Below the pieces are notes generated by a model. That model saw only the letters and a program-made list of their open reading frames with translations, was not told the origin of the DNA and searched no databases. The translations under genes were made by a program, and so were the position numbers. Below are positions 1-6,152 of a stretch of DNA of 6,152 bases, piece after piece. Where the stretch lies: contig CAUZEQ010000294.1 in NCBI GenBank assembly GCA_963578885.1, forward strand, positions 1-6,152, given 5' to 3'. Source of the DNA: UBA8437 sp963578885. GTDB lineage: Bacteria > Planctomycetota > Planctomycetia > Planctomycetales > Planctomycetaceae. The first letter of the stretch is position 1; every line of letters begins with the position of its first letter.

Positions 1-209
1 TCGACGCACAGGCTCACGATGACCCCGATGAGATCCGGGACCTGCTGGTGCGTCAGGTCAAGAGCCCCGTGCTGTGGGCCGACTCGATGGGAAAACTGAT
101 CGAATCGGGGATCGAGGAGTTCTACGAGATCGGGCCCGGCCGAGTGCTCACCGGACTGCTCAAGCGAATCGACCGCAAGATCCGCTGCCAGCCGGTCAAC
201 GATTCCTAG
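1..209 (+). CDS. fabD: Malonyl-CoA:ACP transacylase, C-terminal end (5' part outside window)
   Basis: The first codon wholly inside the window begins at base 3, and 68 residues can be read to a TAG at 207-209. They match the C-terminus of FabD, which moves malonyl groups from CoA to the acyl carrier protein in the cytoplasm to supply chain extender units. The recognisable block is an RQVKSPVLW-like stretch, then EEFYEIGPGRVLTGLLKRI; this mirrors the family's conserved SPV-W and E-GPG-VLTGL-KRI ending. The catalytic GHSLGE serine and active-site histidine lie upstream and cannot be judged. The protein ends within about 15 residues of this motif, which is normal, so the 3' end appears intact. 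The downstream acpP and fabF genes on the same strand support the assignment. No clear intrinsic terminator follows, so some read-through into acpP is possible. Confidence 0.93.
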   Translation, partial: DAQAHDDPDEIRDLLVRQVKSPVLWADSMGKLIESGIEEFYEIGPGRVLTGLLKRIDRKIRCQPVNDS

Positions 210-284
210 CGGCCCTGGCAGGATGGCCCGGGCGGATCGTGGTCGGTGGTCTCAGCGAGCCGTCGGTGGGCGTGTCGTTTACGG

Positions 285-313
285 TTTACAGTTGCCGGGT
301 CGAGTGGTATATC
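285..313 (+). promoter_or_regulatory. Sigma70-type promoter for acpP-fabF-KAS-like unit
   Basis: A -35 box TTTACA (285-290, 5 of 6 to consensus) is separated by 17 bp from a -10 box TATATC (308-313, 4 of 6, with the TATA core). The predicted start is near G320, giving a leader of about 150 nt before the acpP ATG at 472. The hexamer GTTTAC occurs twice in tandem, 7 bp apart, and the second copy covers most of the -35 box. That could be coincidence or a regulator site. Confidence 0.6.
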
Positions 314-361
314 ATCGCCGGGGAGACAGGGCCTTGGGGGCGATTGGCCGGAGGCGAGTGT

Positions 362-387
362 TCCTGAGACTGCGGCGGTCCTGAGAC
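362..387 (+). repeat. 9-bp direct repeat TCCTGAGAC, 17 bp apart
   Basis: TCCTGAGAC occurs at 362-370 and again at 379-387. The second copy forms the loop and inner stem of the acpP leader hairpin, while the first lies just before it. A regulator binding both copies, or two alternative RNA pairings, are possible. Nothing in the sequence decides between them, and a chance repeat is not excluded. Confidence 0.45.
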
Positions 388-395
388 GGCCGCAG
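370..395 (+). promoter_or_regulatory. Stable hairpin in acpP 5' leader
   Basis: CTGCGGC (370-376) pairs perfectly with GCCGCAG (389-395). Inside it, after one G-G mismatch, GTC pairs with GAC across a CTGA loop. The structure lies about 50 nt downstream of the predicted transcript start and 76 nt before the acpP ATG. No T-run follows, so it is not an intrinsic terminator. It may stabilise the mRNA or control translation or transcription of acpP. It could also act at the end of a fabD transcript. Confidence 0.5.
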
Positions 396-471
396 AGGTG
401 ACGCGGGTGAGCCCGAGTGACAGCGGTTGCGATTGGATGGAACATTTCACCGGGAAGCGAGAGACCCAAAG

Positions 472-861
472 ATGATCTTCGACGACGACAGTCCCGAAAC
501 TTCCGATCCGATCCAGGATCCGGTTTCCCAAGAGCCCTCCGGTGAGAATGCTGCAGCGGCCCCTGGTGATAACACCGCGTCGGAACCGGCAGCGGCTGCC
601 GCGGGTGCCGATGAAGAACCGATCTCGGAATTGGGCCAGCAGGTGATCGAACTGGTTGCCGATCAACTCAGCGAAGACGTCAGCAACATCCGGCCTTCGA
701 GTCGTTTTCAGGATGACCTCAAGGCCGATTCGCTCGATTTGGTCGAGTTGGTGATGACGTTTGAAGACAAGTTCGGTATCAGCGTACCGGACGAGGACTA
801 CGAGAAGATCCTAAGTGTGGGTGAGGCGATCGCCTACATCGAGGGCAAGATGGGTGAGTGA
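472..861 (+). CDS. acpP: Acyl carrier protein with acidic N-terminal extension
   Basis: The product carries growing acyl chains on a 4'-phosphopantetheine arm during fatty-acid synthesis. The ACP domain covers about residues 51-127. Its DSLDLVELVM motif places the attachment serine at Ser87 (codon 730-732), followed by FEDKFGISVPDED, the usual acidic helix II-III surface. The chosen ATG has a weak GAGAG site 8 nt upstream and gives 129 residues, against about 75-80 for a typical ACP. The extra 50 residues are rich in Asp, Glu, Ala and Pro, look disordered, and contain no second DSL motif. A TTG at 427 would add 15 residues; a TTG at 631 would give a normal 76-residue ACP. The domain is therefore certain but the start is not. 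The TGA at 859-861 overlaps the fabF ATG by one base, implying coupled translation. Confidence 0.93.
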   Translation: MIFDDDSPETSDPIQDPVSQEPSGENAAAAPGDNTASEPAAAAAGADEEPISELGQQVIELVADQLSEDVSNIRPSSRFQDDLKADSLDLVELVMTFEDKFGISVPDEDYEKILSVGEAIAYIEGKMGE

Positions 862-2102
862 TGCGACGGGTCGTGGTCACCGGAATCGCGGTCGTTTCCC
901 CGCTCGGCTGCGAGATCTCCGAGTTCTGGGACCGGTTGTGCACGGGCAAGAGCGGCATCGTGCCTCTGACCCGTTTCGACGTCGACGAGTTCAAGGTCCG
1001 TTTCGGCGGCGAGATCCGCGATTTCGATCCCGCTGATCATCTCGATCTGCCTCCAAAGGAACTGAGGCGGCTGGACCGCTTCACCCAGTTCGCGTTGTCC
1101 GCGGCCGTCAAGGCGGTGGCCCAGTCGGGGATCGATCTGGACAGCGGAAATCCGTATCGTCACGGCGTGCTGATCGGCAGTGGGATCGGTGGCCTGGAGG
1201 AGATCGAGCAGCAGCACTCGCTGCTCTACGACCGAGGTCCCTCGCGGGTCTCGCCGTTGATGATCCCCAAGCTGATGGTCAACGCCGCCAGCGGGAACAT
1301 CTCGGTCCACTTCGGTCTCTGCGGCCCGAACAGTGCCGTCGCCACGGCGTGTGCTTCGGCCACCAATGCCATCGGCGACGCCTTCCGCCTGATCCAGCAC
1401 GGAGCCTCCGACGTGATGATCACCGGGGGCAGCGAGGCGGCGATCACTCCGATGGGGCTTTCGGGCTTCGCCCGCATGAATGCTCTCTCGACACGCAACG
1501 ACGACCCCGAGGGGGCCAGTCGACCGTGGGACAGGGACCGCGACGGATTCGTACTCTCCGAGGGTGCCGGCATGCTGGTACTCGAAGAGCTGTCTCATGC
1601 CGAGTCCCGCGGGGCCGAAGTGTTGGCCGAGATCATCGGCTACGGCATGTCGGCCGACGGGTCGCACATGACGGCTCCCAATCCCCAGGGTGAGGGTGCG
1701 GCGTGGGCGATGTCGGCGGCGATCCAAGATGCGGGTCTGCCGCCGGAGAAGATCGACTACATCAACGCTCACGGTACCAGCACTCCGCTGGGCGACGTGG
1801 CCGAGACCCGCGCGATCAAGACGGTCTTCGGTGATCACGCCCGGACGCTGTGCGTCTCGAGCAGCAAGAGTCAACTGGGACACCTGCTGGGTGCCTCGGG
1901 CGGTGTCGAAGCCTGTGCCTGCGTGATGGCACTCAGGCAGCAGGTCGTCCCCCCCACCATCAATCTCGACAGCCCTGACCCCGAGTGCGACCTGGACTAC
2001 GTCCCCGGCGAGGCGCGTCCCTGGTCCGTGACGCACATCCTCAAGAACAGTTTCGGTTTCGGTGGCCACAACGCCTGCCTGGTGATCAAGAAGGCCGCGT
2101 GA
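861..2102 (+). CDS. fabF: 3-oxoacyl-[ACP] synthase II (KAS II)
   Basis: This 413-residue protein matches normal KAS II length and condenses malonyl-ACP with acyl-ACP to lengthen fatty acids. The catalytic set is complete: nucleophile Cys164 in VATACASATNAIGDAF, His304 in INAHGTSTPLGD, Lys336 in SSSKSQLGH, and His341 in the same motif. The gatekeeper loop NSFGFGGHNA lies at residues 396-405. The spacing matches the E. coli FabF active site almost residue for residue. The ATG at 861 was chosen because it overlaps the acpP stop in a TGATG junction; a GTG three bases earlier would add one residue. A GGGTGAG stretch just before the ATG may serve as a ribosome-binding site. It is probably co-transcribed with acpP, its substrate carrier, and is the obvious candidate partner for the degenerate KAS-like protein encoded next. 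Confidence 0.96.
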   Translation: MRRVVVTGIAVVSPLGCEISEFWDRLCTGKSGIVPLTRFDVDEFKVRFGGEIRDFDPADHLDLPPKELRRLDRFTQFALSAAVKAVAQSGIDLDSGNPYRHGVLIGSGIGGLEEIEQQHSLLYDRGPSRVSPLMIPKLMVNAASGNISVHFGLCGPNSAVATACASATNAIGDAFRLIQHGASDVMITGGSEAAITPMGLSGFARMNALSTRNDDPEGASRPWDRDRDGFVLSEGAGMLVLEELSHAESRGAEVLAEIIGYGMSADGSHMTAPNPQGEGAAWAMSAAIQDAGLPPEKIDYINAHGTSTPLGDVAETRAIKTVFGDHARTLCVSSSKSQLGHLLGASGGVEACACVMALRQQVVPPTINLDSPDPECDLDYVPGEARPWSVTHILKNSFGFGGHNACLVIKKAA

Positions 2103-2168
2103 GCCCGAAGCGGCATTCGCAGACCTCCACGACCACCGCCGGTGCCAACAGTCTCAACCTGCCACAGA

Positions 2169-2198
2169 CCCCCCCCCTCCCTGCCCCTGCCCCTGCCC
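2169..2198 (+). repeat. C-tract and (CTGCCC)x3 abutting a start codon
   Basis: Nine consecutive C (2169-2177) are followed by TCC and three perfect tandem CTGCCC hexamers (2181-2198), which end directly at the ATG at 2199. The 54 bases from 2145 to 2198 contain 33 C but only 6 G. No purine-rich Shine-Dalgarno sequence precedes the ATG. Such a C-rich, G-poor stretch resembles a Rho loading (rut) region, and it also has the simple-repeat make-up that can slip during replication. Confidence 0.6.
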
Positions 2199-3521
<1,323 letters not shown>

Positions 3522-3528
3522 AGCGGTT

Positions 3529-3999
3529 TCAGGCCGAATCGTCCCGACCCAACCACGCCTCGACCACCTCGAGATCCGATGCGTCGGTGATCGATGACCG
3601 AGCCGACTGGACCTGGGCCCGATGCGAGGCTGCCAGGGGAGGCTGTTCGGCCAGGAGATAGGCTCGTGCGGCCGCGTCGTGAGTGAACACGCGATCGAAG
3701 GCCTCGATTGAGTCTCCCGCCTCGGTCATCAACTCCAGGGCTCGCCGGGCATGGTGGACCGCCGCGGAGGCCTCACCCAACGCAGCATGCACGTGCGCCA
3801 GCAGGCATTCGGCCCGCTGGTGGTTGATCGACTGGCCCACCTCCGACCAGTGACGTGCTGCGGCATAGGCGGTGCTGCGCATCAGCTCATCCTGCTGCGA
3901 GGTCCGGGCCTCGGACTCGAGCAATTCCCACGCCTGGTTGTTCATGCGAGCGGCGAACCAGCGGTGGGCTGTTTCCAGGTCAAACGTCGGATCGTCCAT
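3529..3999 (-). CDS. Small TPR-like helical protein of unknown function
   Basis: This 156-residue protein is not assigned to a named family. It is rich in Ala, Glu, Arg and Leu and appears wholly helical, with no signal peptide, membrane segment or cysteine cluster. Residues 59-93 (HQRAECLLAHVHAALGEASA and onward, with an HHARRALEL helix) look like one tetratricopeptide-type helix pair. Residues 99-137 (EAFDRVFTHDAAARAYLLAE then a second Ala-rich helix) look like another. TPR-like units usually bind other proteins. Similar short helical proteins with an F-x-A-x-ARA pattern are, from memory, common hypothetical proteins in bacteria. The gene converges on the KAS-like gene, with only 7 bp between stop codons, so it is not part of the lipid operon. 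The ATG has no good ribosome-binding site. Confidence 0.72.
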   Translation of the reverse strand: MDDPTFDLETAHRWFAARMNNQAWELLESEARTSQQDELMRSTAYAAARHWSEVGQSINHQRAECLLAHVHAALGEASAAVHHARRALELMTEAGDSIEAFDRVFTHDAAARAYLLAEQPPLAASHRAQVQSARSSITDASDLEVVEAWLGRDDSA

Positions 4000-4036
4000 A
4001 TACGGTTTCGTTGGCCAGTTCTCGTCTGATTCGCAA

Positions 4037-4058
4037 CCTGTTCACGGTCTGTAACAGG
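4037..4058. repeat. Operator-like inverted repeat CCTGTT-N10-AACAGG
   Basis: CCTGTT (4037-4042) and AACAGG (4053-4058) are exact inverted copies separated by 10 bp. The repeat lies where the -10 region of a minus-strand promoter for the TPR-like gene would be. The short sequence CTGT recurs at 4038, 4049 and 4063. The size fits a dimeric repressor site, but the regulator is unknown and the 6-bp arms are short enough to arise by chance. Confidence 0.4.
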
Positions 4059-4069
4059 CGATCTGTCAA
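4041..4069 (-). promoter_or_regulatory. Weak candidate promoter for TPR-like gene
   Basis: On the minus strand a perfect -35 hexamer TTGACA covers 4069-4064. With a 17-bp spacer the -10 position reads CGTGAA (4046-4041), a poor match. It would start transcription about 30-40 nt before the ATG at 3999. The quality of the -35 box is the only support. It stands back to back with the better plus-strand promoter. Confidence 0.25.
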
Positions 4070-4103
4070 CAACTTCGGACGCGCGAGCCCGTCTCTCGGT
4101 CGC

Positions 4104-4132
4104 TTGACACTCCCCAGACCATCCAGTATCGT
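4104..4132 (+). promoter_or_regulatory. Strong sigma70-type promoter upstream of nusA
   Basis: A perfect -35 box TTGACA (4104-4109) is followed after exactly 17 bp by TATCGT (4127-4132, 4 of 6 to TATAAT). The predicted start is a G near 4137-4140, about 440 nt before the nusA ATG. This is the best promoter in the window. Its transcript would meet an intrinsic terminator about 250 nt later. Confidence 0.65.
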
Positions 4133-4139
4133 TCCCGCT

Positions 4140-4394
4140 GTATTGGAAGACAATCTTCCGGCAAGAATGGACTCAGTCCGTGTCCGGCAATGGGTGCCTC
4201 GCGGGTCTCGTCGGGGGGTGGTTTGTTTTGAGGTTCCCTCCGGGAGCGTCCGCATGTAATTCGGACCTGTTTCCAAGGACCTTGTTGGGCGAGTGCCCTT
4301 CGTGCCGTGGCGGTACGGAAGGTGCTGGTCGGTTGTGTGGGGCGAATTGCGCCCGCCGCAACGCGAAGTGTGGGTGACTGGCCCGCACTTTTTT
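4140..4394 (+). ncRNA. Candidate structured small RNA or attenuated nusA leader
   Basis: The stretch is bracketed by a near-consensus promoter and an intrinsic terminator, which predicts a transcript of about 250 nt. It folds into several local hairpins: GGAAGA/TCTTCC (4145-4159, 3-nt loop), GGAC/GTCC (4169-4179), GTCCG/CGGAC (4248-4266, 9-nt loop), GGGC/GCCC (4287-4298), GTGCCG/CGGTAC (4302-4316) and GGGCG/CGCCC (4340-4354). I compared it by eye with tmRNA, RNase P RNA, small SRP RNA, 6S RNA and tRNA and recognised none of them. It may be a free-standing small RNA, or the nusA leader with a premature terminator. The start is inferred from the promoter only. Confidence 0.45.
4366..4394 (+). 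terminator. Intrinsic terminator upstream of nusA
   Basis: AAGTGTGGG (4366-4374) pairs with CCCGCACTT (4382-4390) to form a 9-bp stem with one G-U pair and a 7-nt loop. Six T follow (4389-4394), the first two of which belong to the stem, and then GTT. It points along the plus strand and lies 183 bp before the nusA ATG, so it would cut off transcripts from the 4104-4132 promoter before nusA unless relieved. Confidence 0.78.
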
Positions 4395-4410
4395 GTTCCC
4401 CTCGGGAAAT

Positions 4411-4440
4411 TTGAGTCCACAAACTGGCTCTCAGGCTAAC
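4411..4440 (+). promoter_or_regulatory. Weak second promoter candidate for nusA
   Basis: TTGAGT (4411-4416, 4 of 6) is followed after 18 bp by GCTAAC (4435-4440, 3 of 6). It lies just downstream of the terminator and would let nusA be transcribed independently of the upstream RNA. The match is poor and is listed only because an escape route past the terminator is needed if that terminator is efficient. Confidence 0.22.
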
Positions 4441-4473
4441 ACCTCGACAGATCACACGCGAACAGACAGACAA

Positions 4474-4487
4474 CCGGGCTCACCCGG
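4474..4487 (+). promoter_or_regulatory. GC-rich hairpin in nusA leader
   Basis: CCGGG (4474-4478) pairs with CCCGG (4483-4487) across a CTCA loop. No T-run follows, so it is not a terminator. A second possible stem, TCCGG/CCGGA (4498-4502 with 4516-4520), lies just after it. Both are within the nusA 5' untranslated region, about 60-90 nt before the ribosome-binding site. Confidence 0.35.
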
Positions 4488-4562
4488 CCTGGTCCGCTCC
4501 GGCCACCGACTCACGCCGGATCTCACCAGGCTACTCGGACGCCCGCACAGCGGATACCCGGC

Positions 4563-4571
4563 AGGGAAGGA
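4563..4571 (+). promoter_or_regulatory. nusA ribosome-binding site
   Basis: AGGGAAGGA ends 6 nt before the ATG at 4578. It is the clearest Shine-Dalgarno sequence in the window and fixes the nusA start. By contrast, the KAS-like gene and the minus-strand gene show none. Confidence 0.75.
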
Positions 4572-4577
4572 ACAGCA

Positions 4578-6152
4578 ATGAACGGATCCGAACTCCTCCG
4601 GCTGATCGACACGATCCACCGAGACAAGAACATCGACAAGGAGATCGTCTTCGAGGGCATCGAGCAGGCGATTCTCTCGGGCGCACGCCGGCACTACGGC
4701 GAGGAATCGGAGGTCGAGGTACATGTCGACCGGGTGACCGGCGAACCGACTGTGACCTGTCCCGGAGTCGAGATCGCCCCTGATGACCTCGGTACCATCC
4801 TCGGCCGCATCTCCACCCAGACCGCCAAGCAGGTGATGATCCAGAAGTTCCGCGAGGCCGAGCGGGACTCGTTGTACATCGAGTACGAGGAGTTGCGGGG
4901 GACGATGGTCACCGGGACGGTGACGCGATTCGACGGAGGCGCTGCCACGGTCAATCTCGGCAAGGTCGAGGCCTTTCTGCCCCGCAGCGAGCAGATCCCC
5001 GGCGAATCGCACCGCGTCAACGAGCGGGTACGGGCGGTGATCATCGAAGTCCGCAAGGCGGGCAGCCGGGTCAAGATTATCCTTTCTCGCAAACACCCCG
5101 ACCTGGTGCAGAGACTGTTTGAACGCGAAATCCCCGAGGTGGCCGAAGCGATCATCGAGATCCAGTCGTTGGCCCGCGAGGCGGGGTACCGCTCCAAGGT
5201 CGCCGTCTCCTGCTACGACAACAACATCGATTGCGTCGGAGCCTGCGTCGGGGTCCGAGGGTCCCGGATCAAGAACATTGTCGAGGAACTGGCCGGCGAG
5301 CGGATCGACATCGTTCGCTGGAACGAATCGCTGCCGGTGCTGGTCCCCAACGCCATGCAGCCGGCCGCCGTCGACGACGTGATCGTCTGCGCCTCACCCT
5401 CGATCGGAAAAGTCCTCGTCCTGGTCGACGAAGATCAACTCTCGCTGGCCATCGGCAAACGGGGCCAGAATGTCCGGCTGGCCTCGAAACTCGTTGGCTG
5501 GGACATCGAGGTGATGACCCAGGAAGAGTTGCACGACCAGCTCGAACAATCGACCGAGGCCTTCTCGATGATCCCGGGGATTACCGCGGACCTGGCCGAG
5601 GAACTCGTCGGGCAGGGCTTCTTCAGCTTCTACGACCTCTCGGTCATCGAGCCCGAAGAACTCGCCGAAATGGGCGGGCTCGGTGAGGAAGAGTGCAACG
5701 CGATCATCGCGGTGGCCGAGGCGGAGGCCGAGCGGCTGGAAGCCGAAGAAACGAAACGACGCGCCGAAGTCCGGGCGGCTCGGGAACGCGAGCGACAATT
5801 CCGGGCGGCCGCTGAAGAGTACATCGAGCGGGGAGAGGAGCCGCCGGCGGAACTCCTCGAAGCCCTCAGCGAAGAAACTCGGAATGAACTGCTCGGGATC
5901 AAACCCGAAGAAGAAGTAGTAGAAGAAGAAACCGAAACCGGCGAGGACGGCGAGGACGGCGAAACGGTTGACGCAGACGCTGTCGAATCAGCAGATGGCG
6001 ACGAGACCGTAGCCGAGGAAGCCGAAACCAACGAGGACGGCGAAACGGTTGACGCAGACGCTGTCGAATCAGCAGATGGCGACGAGACCGTAGCCGAGGA
6101 AGCCGAAACCAACGAGGACGGCGAAACGGTTGACGCAGACGCTGTCGAATCA
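4578..6152 (+). CDS. nusA: Transcription termination/antitermination factor NusA (3' end outside window)
   Basis: NusA binds RNA polymerase and nascent RNA and modulates pausing, intrinsic termination and antitermination. The frame is open for all 525 codons to the window end. Domains in order: polymerase-binding N-terminal domain (about residues 1-104); S1 domain (about 106-172, TGTVTRFDGG to KIILSRKHPDL); KH1 (about 205-275, with GACVGVRGSRIKNIVEEL and ERIDIVRW); KH2 (about 278-320, with LSLAIGKRGQNVRLASKL); and one C-terminal helix-hairpin-helix domain (about 327-385, AFSMIPGITADLAEELVGQG). The last resembles the E. coli acidic-repeat domains. Then comes a charged helical stretch rich in Glu, Arg and Ala (about 378-440), followed by an acidic tail with a 27-residue tandem repeat from residue 459. 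The core is complete and looks functional. The next gene is outside the window; infB is usual in many bacteria. Confidence 0.97.
   Translation, partial: MNGSELLRLIDTIHRDKNIDKEIVFEGIEQAILSGARRHYGEESEVEVHVDRVTGEPTVTCPGVEIAPDDLGTILGRISTQTAKQVMIQKFREAERDSLYIEYEELRGTMVTGTVTRFDGGAATVNLGKVEAFLPRSEQIPGESHRVNERVRAVIIEVRKAGSRVKIILSRKHPDLVQRLFEREIPEVAEAIIEIQSLAREAGYRSKVAVSCYDNNIDCVGACVGVRGSRIKNIVEELAGERIDIVRWNESLPVLVPNAMQPAAVDDVIVCASPSIGKVLVLVDEDQLSLAIGKRGQNVRLASKLVGWDIEVMTQEELHDQLEQSTEAFSMIPGITADLAEELVGQGFFSFYDLSVIEPEELAEMGGLGEEECNAIIAVAEAEAERLEAEETKRRAEVRAARERERQFRAAAEEYIERGEEPPAELLEALSEETRNELLGIKPEEEVVEEETETGEDGEDGETVDADAVESADGDETVAEEAETNEDGETVDADAVESADGDETVAEEAETNEDGETVDADAVES
5951..6152 (+). repeat. 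Perfect 81-bp tandem repeat in nusA acidic tail
   Basis: Copy 1 covers 5951-6031, copy 2 covers 6032-6112, and copy 3 begins at 6113 and is cut by the window end after 40 bases. The copies are identical at every base, including third codon positions. The unit is 27 codons, so the reading frame is kept. Each unit encodes 12 acidic residues and no Lys or Arg, beginning EDGETVDADA and ending AEEAETN. Two shorter GAGGACGGC copies precede it (5943-5951 and 5952-5960). The total copy number cannot be known from this window. Confidence 0.95.

Larger units (their letters stand above)
210..471 (+). other. Intergenic and leader region between fabD and acpP
   Basis: This 262-bp stretch has no convincing coding frame. 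It holds a promoter at 285-313, a tandem GTTTAC pair (277-282 and 284-289) overlapping the -35 box, a 9-bp direct repeat and a stable hairpin at 362-395, and a weak ribosome-binding sequence GAGAG at 459-463 before the acpP ATG. In many bacteria fabG sits between fabD and acpP. Here there is neither an intact fabG nor a visible remnant of one. Confidence 0.7.
4000..4577. other. Non-coding region between TPR-like gene and nusA
   Basis: These 578 bp separate two divergent genes. In order they hold a possible minus-strand -35 box and an inverted repeat (4037-4069), a strong plus-strand promoter (4104-4132), a hairpin-rich transcribed stretch (about 4140-4365), an intrinsic terminator (4366-4394), a weak second promoter (4411-4440), a GC hairpin (4474-4487) and the nusA ribosome-binding site. 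No rimP is present before nusA, although rimP precedes it in many bacteria. Confidence 0.65.

Noticed and set aside
834..2069. Long open frame (about 411 codons) on the minus strand opposite fabF
   Set aside because: It is antisense to a fully conserved KAS II gene. Its product is Arg/Gly/His-rich with no recognisable domain, as expected of a GC-rich shadow frame.
4038..4057. LexA-type box at the CTGT/ACAG inverted repeat
   Set aside because: The spacing between CTG and CAG is 14 bases, against 10 in the E. coli-type box, so the resemblance is superficial.
4366..4394. Possibility that the terminator belongs to a tRNA or another known RNA gene
   Set aside because: I looked for a tRNA T-loop (GTTCRA), cloverleaf arms, the SRP GGAA core and tmRNA or RNase P conserved blocks between 4140 and 4390 and found none convincing.
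4396..4408. TTCCC/GGGAA hairpin just after the terminator, as a second terminator
   Set aside because: The stem is only 5 bp and is followed by ATTTG rather than a T-run.
3980..4473. Overlapping minus-strand open frames (146 and 135 codons) across the nusA upstream region
   Set aside because: They cover the promoter, hairpins and terminator of the opposite strand, lack ribosome-binding sites and show no protein motif.
5630..6112. Ser/Ala-rich open frame with repeats on the minus strand
   Set aside because: It is the reverse complement of the nusA acidic tail, where GAA/GAC codons read as Ser/Val. The repeats simply mirror the coding strand.

Overview
The window looks like a GC-rich bacterial chromosome segment, most probably from a planctomycete (Planctomycetota). 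This rests on recalled similarity of the NusA KH region and on an acpP-fabF-KAS-like arrangement next to nusA; no database was consulted. It holds six protein genes: fabD (3' end only), acpP, fabF, a second KAS-like gene, a small helical-repeat gene on the minus strand, and nusA (3' end missing). No tRNA, rRNA, CRISPR array or insertion sequence was seen.

Region 1-3521 is a fatty-acid synthesis block on the plus strand. The end of fabD (malonyl-CoA:ACP transacylase) is followed by 262 bp without a gene. That gap carries a good sigma70-type promoter (TTTACA-17-TATATC), a strong leader hairpin and a 9-bp direct repeat. Next come acpP, encoding an acyl carrier protein with a long acidic Ala/Pro-rich N-terminal extension, and fabF, an intact KAS II whose start overlaps the acpP stop by one base. 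After a 96-bp C-rich spacer lies a second KAS-fold gene that has lost the catalytic Cys (now Glu), the second catalytic His (now Asn) and the GFGG loop. Together acpP, fabF and this degenerate paralogue look like one transcription unit, resembling the ACP/KS-alpha/chain-length-factor trio of type II polyketide systems but placed beside fabD. No fabG lies between fabD and acpP.

Region 3529-3999 encodes a 156-residue TPR-like helical protein on the minus strand, converging on the KAS-like gene with a 7-bp gap.

Region 4000-4577 separates this gene from nusA and is not empty. It has an operator-like inverted repeat, a near-consensus promoter (TTGACA-17-TATCGT), about 250 nt of hairpin-rich sequence, and a convincing intrinsic terminator (9-bp stem, six T). 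This is either an independent small RNA or an attenuated nusA leader.

Region 4578-6152 is nusA, open to the window end, with N-terminal, S1, KH1, KH2 and one C-terminal helix-hairpin-helix domain. Its acidic tail contains a perfect 81-bp (27-codon) tandem repeat that runs off the window.
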